Origin: Okeania sp. SIO2C9
GTDB taxonomy: Bacteria; Cyanobacteriota; Cyanobacteriia; Cyanobacteriales; Microcoleaceae
DNA: 35,453 nucleotides
Reading direction: 5' to 3'
Assembly: GCF_010672455.1 (NCBI RefSeq)
Contig: NZ_JAAHGO010000034.1
Coordinates: forward strand, 56,674 to 92,126
Positions 1-8,253 of this stretch are shown in pieces (position 1 is the stretch's first letter; every line of letters begins with the position of its first letter). Both the position numbers and the translations under genes were made by a program. Below the pieces are notes generated by a model. It ran no database searches and was not told the DNA's origin. It saw only the letters and a program-made list of their open reading frames with translations.

Positions 1-3000
1 CACCTTGGAATGTGACTTCTACACCTTGGTCGTCGGTGACTGTGACATTACCTAATGCTGTGTCTCCGGTGTTGGTGACTACATATTCAAAGTTGGCTGT
101 GTCGCCTACTGCTATCTGTGGTCCTGTAGCTGTATCTGCATCTTCTCCGTTGGTGGATTTTTCGATGTCGATAGCTGGTGCTGCTGGTGGTGGATTCTTG
201 TCAGGAATCTCTGAGATAAAACCAGCCGTTTTAGCACTTCCATTACCACCATTGGTTGATTGAAGACGAACATACCAATCTGTTTGCTCAAGTATTTCGC
301 GAATCAGATCATCTGTTAAATCTTGCGTCCCTGAGATGATAAAACTACCTTCTTGGACAATGCCATCTCCTTGTCCCCCATTACCAAACTTAACTAGAGC
401 ATCATAGGGTCTATCTACACCGCCACCAGAAAGATTGACACCAAGAAGATTATTTGAATCTACCGCATCTGGACCAATAATAAAGTCTGTACCAGCAACT
501 GGAGAACTGATAACACTATCACTTGTACCAGAATTGTTATTTGCGTAGGTAGTAATGTCATCAATAGTCAAGCCTAATGTATTGATTAAGTTCTGATCGT
601 CAATATCAAAGGCAACCCCGATCATATCTTCAGTACTAGAGTTGGAGGCATCCGCAACGCGTAAGGTCACTTGAATGTCTTTGAAGCCATCACCATTAAA
701 GTCTGCACCATAACCAATGACAACATCAATTGCCTCATCTGTACTACCTAGTTTCTCATTAAAAACAGTTTCAAAGAGGCAAGCACCAAAGTGGTTGCTG
801 GGGTCACTATCAGTAACAGTTTCTTCTCCGCCAACAGGATCTGCTGTAACACTGCCAATGTTCGTGTATTGACCTGCAGTAACAGTAGTACTAGCAGTGT
901 ATTCCCAGGTTTCTCCAGGGTCTAAGATGTTATCTTGATTGGTATCTCCATCATTAAATGTATCATTATCAGCATCAACCGCCACAGGTACTAAGCCTTG
1001 ATCGTCTGTCACCACAACGTTTTCCAGGCTAACATCACCATCGTTAGTAACGTTGTAGGTAAAGGTAACAGTATCTCCCTCACTAAGAATTGGACCTGTG
1101 GGAGTGTCTGCATCTTCTCCATTAGTGGATTTTTCGATGTCGATGCTGGGGTCAGGTTCTTCTTGAACAGTAACTAGATAATCTTCTACCTCACCATCGC
1201 TGGCTGCCCCTGTTGCATCAAGGCCACTGTCTGTGCTCAAGCGGAAACGGGCACCTACTGGTGTATTGGTAGCTGCACCATTGGGTACGGAGAAGTTCAA
1301 GCTGGCAGTACCGTTAGTCGTACCATCACTGACTGTAGTGGTAACCGTTTCACCTGTATCATCAAAATCACCATCGTTGTTCCAGTCAATAAAGCCATAG
1401 AGGGTGGCATCACTACCTGTATTGTTAGTGACATCAACCTCGAACGTTGCATTCTCACCAGCTGTCAATGTGGGGATGCTTACACCATCTTCATCATTGC
1501 CATCACCATCAGCATTAGCACTGGGTTGACCGTCTGTCTCATCATCAATTAATGCACCAATTTGGATATTTGGGTTAATGACATGGCTAGGACCACCATT
1601 GGCCAGAAGTGTCTGATAGTTGTCCGTTAGGTCGCCAAAGTCGAGTAGTTCGGGTTGTTCCCCAGCTGACACCGTACATAGATTAAAGCGACTGTCACTA
1701 TGCAGTACCGTGTCACCAATGAACTGTGCACAACCTTGACCGTTCTGAATGTCAATTTCGTTCTGACCATTATCATTGGTTCCTCCGTCTAATTCCCAGA
1801 AAGCAATTCCATTGAAAACAACGTTATTACCGGAGAAAACCGCATCACCACTATTTCCTTCAGAGTCACCCTTAAAGAAAATTGCTCCGAATGGGTTGTC
1901 ATCATTGGCAATACCACCTTCTCCAATCTGGATACTGGTATTGCTCATGTTCATGTTAGATTCACCGTTGACCCGGAAGATTGCTGTGAGGTCATCCGGG
2001 CCATCAATGATTATGTCTGAGTTGTTAAGTTCCCAGTCATCGCCCCCTCTGTTAACATCAATGATGACAACACCATCACCATTAGTGTCAGTAAAACTTA
2101 GATTGGAAGATCCGTTAGCAGTTCCCCCCTGTTCAACCAACTCAATTACAAATGGGCCACTGCCATCCTTGTAATTCTCATTCTCAATGTTCTGGGTTAT
2201 AGTTCCTTCACCAGTAGCACCTTCAATAAAGGTTTTCCAGTCGTCTAGTTCATTGGTGAGAGGATCGAGATTGACACCAGTGGTGAAACCATCACCATTT
2301 GTGCCAGCGGAGTTAGTGGGAAGCTGCCCAGTAGGGTTATTCTCATTGGCCCCAAAATCAAAGTAGTCCGCATTAGAGATACTTTGAACTGGATCGTTTG
2401 AGTTAGTTGTAAGGATACCAAGGTCAGCAAAGATGTCGGTATTACTAACAGAGATTTGACCATCAGAACTTGTGAGAGCAATATTGCCGGAGTAGTCAAT
2501 TCCCTGGAACGGAGCAATTTGAGTATTGAAGATTGGATGATCCAGGTATGCTTCATTGCCAGATGGCTCCCACCGCTGATCGAAGACACTATTAATGGTT
2601 GGGAAGGAGGCACCTGTTGGACTTGTTCCTCCCTGTGATAGAACCTCGCGGTCTGCACCAAACTCACCATTTTGGAGGTTGACTGCATCTCCATTATCCT
2701 GGCTCTTCAAACCAACAATCAGATATTTTTGAATTTCATCAATTGATAGGTTGTTGGTAGTCAAGAAGCTCTGTGGAAAGGAATCTGTAAAAGTTGTTGT
2801 CGCTGACTGATCATCTGCTGTACCAAAAGAGCCATCAGCACCCGTACCTGTCGCCGTCAAATTTAACGTTGCATTCAATGCATCTGCAGGACCAAAACCA
2901 GTACCATTATTATCTGTCGGTACTTCCCAGGTTGTCACTACCTGACCATTCTCTGTACCATCCAGGTCACCTTCGCCTCCATCAGTGACTTCAATAGGAT

Positions 3001-3166
3001 CATATGTATCCACATCGCCATCATCTCCAGGATCAGCACTGTCATCTTCAATCTCAAACTTAATCACCGAACCCAGTTCAAATCCAGTCGCGCTAATAGT
3101 CACCGTTTCGCCGGGTGCGTAATCCTCTTTATCCGTCTCTACTTGAGGAAATTCCTGTTGAGCCAT
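1..3166 (-). CDS. Large repeat-containing surface/adhesin-like protein, N-terminal part (gene cut by window edge)
   Basis: The frame is open from the ATG at 3166 to the left edge, giving at least 1055 residues. The product is very acidic and rich in Asn, Asp, Gly and Thr. It starts MAQQEFPQVETDKEDYAPGE and shows no obvious signal peptide. About residues 540-665 look like a GEVED domain, ending in a GEVEDYLVTV motif that is typical of bacterial surface proteins. It is followed by DUF11/DUF7507-like beta-sandwich repeats opening with IDIEKSTNGEDADT; a second such repeat begins near residue 990 and runs off the window. A stretch near 790-830 reads GADFNGDGFKDIQV, which resembles Ca-binding Asp-rich loops. 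I infer an extracellular structural or adhesive protein, exported by a non-Sec route if the start is right. It lies downstream of the ClC gene on the same strand but about 0.9 kb away, so is probably transcribed separately. The exact function is unknown. Confidence 0.8.
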   Translation of the reverse strand, partial: MAQQEFPQVETDKEDYAPGETVTISATGFELGSVIKFEIEDDSADPGDDGDVDTYDPIEVTDGGEGDLDGTENGQVVTTWEVPTDNNGTGFGPADALNATLNLTATGTGADGSFGTADDQSATTTFTDSFPQSFLTTNNLSIDEIQKYLIVGLKSQDNGDAVNLQNGEFGADREVLSQGGTSPTGASFPTINSVFDQRWEPSGNEAYLDHPIFNTQIAPFQGIDYSGNIALTSSDGQISVSNTDIFADLGILTTNSNDPVQSISNADYFDFGANENNPTGQLPTNSAGTNGDGFTTGVNLDPLTNELDDWKTFIEGATGEGTITQNIENENYKDGSGPFVIELVEQGGTANGSSNLSFTDTNGDGVVIIDVNRGGDDWELNNSDIIIDGPDDLTAIFRVNGESNMNMSNTSIQIGEGGIANDDNPFGAIFFKGDSEGNSGDAVFSGNNVVFNGIAFWELDGGTNDNGQNEIDIQNGQGCAQFIGDTVLHSDSRFNLCTVSAGEQPELLDFGDLTDNYQTLLANGGPSHVINPNIQIGALIDDETDGQPSANADGDGNDEDGVSIPTLTAGENATFEVDVTNNTGSDATLYGFIDWNNDGDFDDTGETVTTTVSDGTTNGTASLNFSVPNGAATNTPVGARFRLSTDSGLDATGAASDGEVEDYLVTVQEEPDPSIDIEKSTNGEDADTPTGPILSEGDTVTFTYNVTNDGDVSLENVVVTDDQGLVPVAVDADNDTFNDGDTNQDNILDPGETWEYTASTTVTAGQYTNIGSVTADPVGGEETVTDSDPSNHFGACLFETVFNEKLGSTDEAIDVVIGYGADFNGDGFKDIQVTLRVADASNSSTEDMIGVAFDIDDQNLINTLGLTIDDITTYANNNSGTSDSVISSPVAGTDFIIGPDAVDSNNLLGVNLSGGGVDRPYDALVKFGNGGQGDGIVQEGSFIISGTQDLTDDLIREILEQTDWYVRLQSTNGGNGSAKTAGFISEIPDKNPPPAAPAIDIEKSTNGEDADTATGPQIAVGDTANFEYVVTNTGDTALGNVTVTDDQGVEVTFQG

Positions 3167-3544
3167 AATTGTAAATTACCTTTAGTCAATATTTCATTTT
3201 TGTGAAGCATCCCCTGTTGAAATCACTTTGTCAGCAAAATCAATTTTTCAAAGTATAGACATAAATAAAAACTGATATCAACCTGTATATTCATGGAAGC
3301 AACAATCTTCATCGAATCTTTATGAAAAACACCCTAATTATAAAGATTTAGTAAAGATTTAAGAAAGTTGTATAGACTTTGGTAAAATATTGCAGCACTA
3401 TAAGCAAGTCAGAAGTTAGAATTAATCTCTAATTGAGTTTTTCCCTGCGGAATTCTTCAGGAAGCAAAATTTAACAATGTCCACGCCCTCAATCCGTAGA
3501 AAGATAGATATTTCATATCAAATCCGGTAGCATCGGTCTAATTA

Positions 3545-3624
3545 GATGGGGAGATGGGGAGATGGGGAGATGGGGAGATGGGGAGATGGGGAGATGGGGA
3601 GATGGGGAGATGGGGAGATGGGGA
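3545..3624. repeat. 8-bp tandem repeat, 10 copies
   Basis: Ten perfect head-to-tail copies of gatgggga. It is non-coding, and its length is likely to vary between isolates. Single related units occur on the other strand just after 4070. Confidence 0.95.
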
Positions 3625-3957
3625 AATATTTGGTAATGGTTGAAGATGGAACATTTTTTACGTGCCGAATTAAACGGATTTGATATCATGGGCTAGAGCA
3701 AAACTACGAGCTTTAATTATAACTACTCAACCGGACATGATATAATCTTAAATCATTTTAATCAGTTTAATTGGACATAAAAAAAATCTTCAATCGTCAT
3801 AACTACCCTCATCTGTACATCGCCAATCCGACAGCTCCCCTAGCTGACTTCTCCTGACTTAATAAATCTATAATATCATGTCCGAAGGCAATCGTTTGTG
3901 TAAAAGTTAGCGTGGATATCTACAGGAAATTTAAGTTTTTTTCTTGCCTGTTGTCTG

Positions 3958-4003
3958 TTGCCTTCCGGAGCTGTTGCCTGTTGCCTTCCGGAGCTGTTGC
4001 CTA
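3958..4003. repeat. 23-bp direct repeat, two copies
   Basis: The unit beginning ttgccttccggagctg occurs twice in direct tandem with a 23-bp period, inside the inverted-repeat-bounded segment. Confidence 0.8.
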
Positions 4004-4101
4004 TTTACTATACAAGACCGATGCTACCGGACATGATATAACTGCTTAACCGGATTTGATATAACTTCACACTCCCCATTTCCCCATCTCCCGATCAGAT
4101 A

Positions 4102-6816
4102 TCATTCACTATAAGCAGTCCGCACCAGAATTACAGTACAATCACAACCACGAGCGATCGCCTCTGGAATATTGCCATTAATTGCTTGTTTCAAAAATCC
4201 TTCCTTACTAGCACCAATAACTACAACGTCACAGTTATGAGCATCAGCCAAATCAACTACAGCAGTTGAAACAGAAGTAGCACAGACTGAAGTAGCCATA
4301 ACTTCTGTATCCAAGCGATGCTGAAGAATCTTTGCTGCTCGTTTCATTTCCTCAATATTAGGCTTAACAACAGACTTAGTTAAAACCTGACATAAGAAAA
4401 TTTCTGGTTTCACACTCAAAGAAACCAAGGCAGGCAAAAGCTTTACTGCTGCTGCTTGTGTAGGAATATCTCGAATGGGTACTAACCACCGTCGCCATCC
4501 TAAAAAAGAATACATACGATCGGAAACAAGATTATCCGGGTTGGCTTGAAATCTTTCATTAACATTAGTAATACCTTTGAACATTTCCTTCTCTTTTCTA
4601 CCTCCCCACTTCACCACTATCACTTCACAAATAGCTTGTCGTATCAGAGTATCCACAATACTGCCAAAAACACGACCAGAAGCAGAAGAGTCACCCTTCC
4701 AACCCATCAGTATTAGAGATATATGTCTTTCCTTAATAATTTCCAAAATAGTATCAGCAACATCGTGACCAACCCGAATTTGAGTGTGCATGGGAATTTT
4801 CAAATCCTTAGCTATGCACTCCGCCATTGCTAATAAACGACGACTCTTAGTTGTATCTACCACAGTTTCTGCCGGAGAACTTTGACGAGGCACAATCACA
4901 ACTTGCACGCATTCCAATTCATAATTACGTTGCCGAGCAATAACAGTGGCTAATTTTAATAATGCAGGAGCGGTACTAGGATTACTTAATGGCACTAATA
5001 ATCTACCATGCCCTATTTGAGGCGATCGCGTTTGATAAACTGTATAAGAAGGTTCTTGACTATGAGTTCCCAGATTTGTCTTACCTATTTGTTCTGATTC
5101 TACTCGGATAATATCAGTATCAGTAATAATTCCTACCAGGTGACGACCTTCCATCACAGGTAAACGACTCAGTTTGTATTGATGTAAAAGATACAGAACT
5201 TCGCTCAGATTATCTGTAGTTTTAACTGTCATGGGATGAGGTGTCATAAACTCTTTTAATAGGGTGTCTCCGGGAAGTTCGCGTTTGCGAGTGTAAGCTA
5301 AATCTGTCTGAGTGACAATACCTACGAGCAAGCCACTATCATCAAGCGCTGGAAAACCTCGATGATGGGAATTAGAAAATTTCTGCTTCACCTTATCCAA
5401 AGTTAAATTAAAATCAAGAGTTTCTACGGGAGTGTGCATGACTTCATCCGCACGAATATTGCTCAAATAATCATTTGCTGACTTCTCCTTCTGAGGTTGC
5501 AGACCTTTGAAATCTAAAACTCGGTCGGATAGAGACTTTTTATCTATCTTTTCTGCCATCAATAAAGCGACAATAGAAACAATCATCAGTGGCAACACTA
5601 AGCGAAAATCTTGTGTCTTCTCAAAAATAATTACTACTGCTGTCATGGGTGCTCTTGAAACAGCACAAAAGAATGCACCCATTCCTGCTAGAGCAAAAAT
5701 TGTTGGTTGTTCAATACCGACTAAATTACTTTGCAAAATTCCAACTATCTGACCGAGGGCGGACCCAATAACTAAGGATGGAGCAAAAAATCCACCAGGG
5801 GCACCGGAGCTGGCGGCAAATATTGTTAACAGAAAGTGTTCGGCAAAAGCAATGAAGCTCCATTTCAAGTTGGCTTCGCTACTGCCTAGCAATTCTCTTA
5901 AACCAGTATGGTTACGAAATGATTCTGGTAAAGATGCGATAATTAAACCACTAATTAATCCTGTGATAGCTATTCGCCAAGGTAATGTTAATTTGAGTCG
6001 GCGCTGAAATATGGAAGTCGCAATAATTCCTCGACTAAATACTGTCCCTAATAAACCTGCTAACATTCCCAAAATTATGTAAAAAGGAATTTCTTTGGGG
6101 TGTAAAAATCCTGTAATTGAGGTATCTAAGTAACTGTTCTTATCTAAGTATAAACTTTCTCCCCCTAGCATTTGGGATACAACTGCACCAACGAAAGAAG
6201 CGATAATTGCTGGCCCCAAGGTGATACCAGAAACATCGTGCATCAGGTCTTCTACTACAAATAAGACTCCGGCGATGGGAGCGTTGAAACCAGCAGCTAA
6301 CCCAGCAGCAGCACCACAGGCAATTAACTGACGACGGTAACTCGGAGAAGTGGGAACTAAACGACTGATCCAAGTGGCCAAGGATGCACCTATTTGCACT
6401 GTTGGGCCTTGTCGCCCTAATGTTAATCCAGACCCCACTGTCAGGATGGTAGTGAACATTTTGACAATGGCGATCGCTAAGTTTAACGGAACTCGCATAC
6501 CTGAGAGGGCAGCTTTGACTTGGGGTACTCCACTTCCTCCAGTTTCTGGTGCTAAACGTTCTACTAATAAACCTGCCACAAGTCCTCCAACGGCACCAAA
6601 AATTGGTAATAATAGCCAAGGTGGATATTTGAGTGATGCAGCTATACGCAAACTACCTAGCCATCCTGCACCTTCTTTTAGTATGACTGCTGCTAATCCA
6701 GATACGATTCCTATTAAGCAAGCTTCAAAGACTGCTACACGTTTTGGTCTGAGCAGTGGATAAATAAAGTTTTTCAGATGGATTTGAACTTCTTGTCGGA
6801 TATACTGATGCCACAT
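4102..6816 (-). CDS. ClC-family anion channel/transporter with CBS pair and two USP domains
   Basis: This 904-residue inner-membrane protein should move chloride or a similar anion. The ClC core covers about residues 25-425 and carries GSGVP (94-98, anion-coordinating Ser95), GRQGP (134-138) and GGFFAP (341-346). Two CBS repeats follow (about 455-575), normally nucleotide-sensing, then two universal-stress-protein domains (about 605-745 and 765-902). This long multi-domain form is common in cyanobacteria. The residue that aligns with the gating Glu of the GREGP motif (E148 in the E. coli protein) is Gln136, encoded CAA. The internal proton Glu (E203 in E. coli) aligns with Asp190 of VVEDL. 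Both changes suggest passive channel-like conduction rather than H+/Cl- exchange, which is an inference. The ATG at 6816 is the first in frame; no strong ribosome-binding site is visible. No operon partner is close. Confidence 0.93.
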   Translation of the reverse strand: MWHQYIRQEVQIHLKNFIYPLLRPKRVAVFEACLIGIVSGLAAVILKEGAGWLGSLRIAASLKYPPWLLLPIFGAVGGLVAGLLVERLAPETGGSGVPQVKAALSGMRVPLNLAIAIVKMFTTILTVGSGLTLGRQGPTVQIGASLATWISRLVPTSPSYRRQLIACGAAAGLAAGFNAPIAGVLFVVEDLMHDVSGITLGPAIIASFVGAVVSQMLGGESLYLDKNSYLDTSITGFLHPKEIPFYIILGMLAGLLGTVFSRGIIATSIFQRRLKLTLPWRIAITGLISGLIIASLPESFRNHTGLRELLGSSEANLKWSFIAFAEHFLLTIFAASSGAPGGFFAPSLVIGSALGQIVGILQSNLVGIEQPTIFALAGMGAFFCAVSRAPMTAVVIIFEKTQDFRLVLPLMIVSIVALLMAEKIDKKSLSDRVLDFKGLQPQKEKSANDYLSNIRADEVMHTPVETLDFNLTLDKVKQKFSNSHHRGFPALDDSGLLVGIVTQTDLAYTRKRELPGDTLLKEFMTPHPMTVKTTDNLSEVLYLLHQYKLSRLPVMEGRHLVGIITDTDIIRVESEQIGKTNLGTHSQEPSYTVYQTRSPQIGHGRLLVPLSNPSTAPALLKLATVIARQRNYELECVQVVIVPRQSSPAETVVDTTKSRRLLAMAECIAKDLKIPMHTQIRVGHDVADTILEIIKERHISLILMGWKGDSSASGRVFGSIVDTLIRQAICEVIVVKWGGRKEKEMFKGITNVNERFQANPDNLVSDRMYSFLGWRRWLVPIRDIPTQAAAVKLLPALVSLSVKPEIFLCQVLTKSVVKPNIEEMKRAAKILQHRLDTEVMATSVCATSVSTAVVDLADAHNCDVVVIGASKEGFLKQAINGNIPEAIARGCDCTVILVRTAYSE

Positions 6817-7023
6817 AACGGAGTTTAGGGTGTTGTTTTGGCAGTATGGAATAGAGTTGTGTGTTTATTCTAGTTCTTAGTGGCTGTTTTTTATCTTTTT
6901 CTTTATGGGTTAATATCAAACCTGGTAGCGGGGGAATGTGGGGAGTGTAGAGAAAAACTAGAACCTTAACGCGCGTCAGAAGTCAGAAGTCAGATAGGGG
7001 AGCCGTCGGATTGGCGACGTACA

Positions 7024-7129
7024 GAAGTTAACCCTCCCCTAGCCCCTCCCCCGACCGTGGAGGGAAAGTAGGGGATTTGAGCAACTCTCCAAAAACCCGA
7101 TCGCCTTAAAAGGCGGGGTTGCGCGACCC
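7024..7129 (-). repeat. Dispersed repeat family A, copy 1
   Basis: In inverted orientation this matches 15225-15336. Shared blocks are gggtcgcgcaaccccgcc, a ttttaaggcgatc hairpin half, tttttggag, the C-rich cctcc/ggagggg hairpin and gggttaacttctg. A fragment of the same family is at 8083-8118. It is non-coding and hairpin-forming. Confidence 0.8.
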
Positions 7130-7268
7130 ATATTATTTTGATAAGGGTTGAATTAACTGTTTGGGGGTTCGATTTTCTCATATCCCCCTCTAACCCATAC
7201 CTCCTAAACTCACTCCCTCAATACGTTTAATGTTTAATGAAACAACCCTGGTTAATGGGAGTGCGAAT

Positions 7269-7407
7269 GTGCTGACTGGGATGAGAATCTCTATCAACCA
7301 AATTATTTTGATGTATGTGCTGACTGGGATGAGAATCTCTATCAACCAAATTATTTTGATGTATGTGCTGACTGGGATGAGAATCTCCATCAACCCAATT
7401 ATTCTGA
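7269..7407. repeat. 48-bp direct tandem repeat, nearly three copies
   Basis: Units start at 7269, 7317 and 7365 with an exact 48-bp period; the first two appear identical and the third is shorter and diverged. The period is a multiple of three, so both strands stay open: the plus strand gives a 16-residue repeat containing LTGMRISINQIIL. No gene, ribosome-binding site or spacer structure supports coding or CRISPR. Confidence 0.85.
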
Positions 7408-7573
7408 CTCCTGTATGTCGCTAATCTGATGGCAACCTTTCTTATACCAAATTCAAAAAAGGTAGTTACATCTTAATTTGTCATTTATTGCTACAATTAA
7501 AAATTGTATATATCCATCAAATTTCAAAGTTAAGCATTTTTTCCTCTTTTTTATCCAGTTTTTCTTTCCCTAT

Positions 7574-7617
7574 TACCGAAAAATTTTGGGTATGCGCCTC
7601 CCCTTAAAAGGGGATAA
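7574..7617 (+). repeat. Dispersed repeat family B, copy 1 (left module)
   Basis: It begins taccgaaaaatt, has gggtatgcgcctcccc and ends in a ccccttaaaagggg hairpin plus ataa. The same module is at 13184, 14213 and, inverted, 22637-22681. Confidence 0.85.
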
Positions 7618-7667
7618 TAAAAAAAAAATTTCATGAATTTGTCAATCCTCTTCAATTCATGGAGAGG

Positions 7668-7728
7668 TAATAATTAATTATTAATTATTAATTATTAATT
7701 ATTAATTATTCATTATTCATTATTAATT
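7668..7728. repeat. AT-rich heptamer tandem repeat
   Basis: About eight copies of a taattat-type 7-bp unit, the last ones drifting to tcattat. This matches the short tandemly repeated repetitive (STRR) sequences of filamentous cyanobacteria. Confidence 0.8.
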
Positions 7729-7894
7729 GTTGAACTGTTGCCCATGTTGAGATTGTAGCAATATTTTATGAAATTGGTATTAGAAACCTGCAATCAGAAG
7801 AATCAAATGGTACTAATATTATACCAAGGGTGAAAAAAGAATGTTACGAATAGTAAGAGGAATAAAAAAACACGTGCAGGATATTCCCTTTGAC

Positions 7895-7980
7895 AAAGCG
7901 GTCGATCTTCGGAGCTTCCCCGTTGGGTGGGATGGCGAGGAAACCTGCGCCATATCCAATCGACCAAGAGAGCGGTGCGA
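7895..7980 (+). repeat. Dispersed repeat family B, right module only
   Basis: It carries agcggtcg, cggagcttcc, gggtgg-atggcgagg and atatccaatcgaccaagaga, the same blocks that follow the left module at 13228-13301 and precede it, inverted, at 22560-22636. Here it lies about 280 bases from a left module, so the two parts can occur separately. Confidence 0.7.
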
Positions 7981-8253
7981 CCCCGCGACGACGCCAGTAG
8001 CACCTGGTAGCGCACCAAGAGAAAAAAATGATTTCCGACCTGAAAAATGGTATTGAAGCTATTCCCGTGTAACTCACTCCTCCTGACTTCCCCTCCTGGG
8101 AGGGGCGCGCGGGTGGGTTAACTCCTAAGAAATATCCTAGCTATTTGTAGCAAATATTTATCAATTTGGTATTACTTGTAAGCATTCTATTTCATAATTT
8201 TTTTCATAGGCGATCGCCATGGTAATTTGTAGTAAAGTAATTAATATTAACTA

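Larger units (their letters stand above)
3515..4039. repeat. Segment bounded by 25-bp imperfect inverted repeats
   Basis: The left arm 3515-3539 (ends gtagcatcggtct) and right arm 4015-4039 (begins agaccgatgctac) are reverse complements with 23 of 25 bases matching. Between and beside them the core CGGA(C/T)(A/T)TGATAT recurs at 3673, 3731, 3873 (inverted), 4027 and 4049. This could be a non-autonomous mobile element, but I see no clear target-site duplication. Confidence 0.45.
3167..4101. other. Gene-free gap rich in repeats
   Basis: I find no convincing gene here. The first 300 bases are AT-rich and should hold the promoter of the surface-protein gene. The rest is made of an 8-bp tandem repeat, a 23-bp direct repeat and several copies of a CGGA-y-w-TGATAT motif in both orientations, each listed separately. 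A stretch at 3690-3720 resembles the gggcta..ctacgagct element seen again at 21137-21197. Confidence 0.6.
6817..8253. other. 1.4-kb gene-free gap with dispersed repeats
   Basis: No convincing gene. The gap holds the 5' end of the ClC transcription unit, a dispersed repeat of family A (7024-7129), three 48-bp direct repeats (7269-7407), a family B repeat (7574-7617), AT-rich heptamer repeats (7668-7728) and a partial family B copy (7895-7980). Short reading frames here come from the repeats. A HIP1 site (GCGATCGC) lies near 8210. Confidence 0.6.

Noticed and set aside
1776-2988. Several ORFs on both strands inside the surface-protein region
   Set aside because: They overlap the continuous minus-strand frame of the large surface protein and encode Ser/Pro/Leu-rich shadows.
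7190-7424. ORFs on both strands over the 48-bp repeats, and the repeats as a CRISPR array
   Set aside because: There are no spacers between units, no cas genes, and no ribosome-binding site or family match for the peptides.
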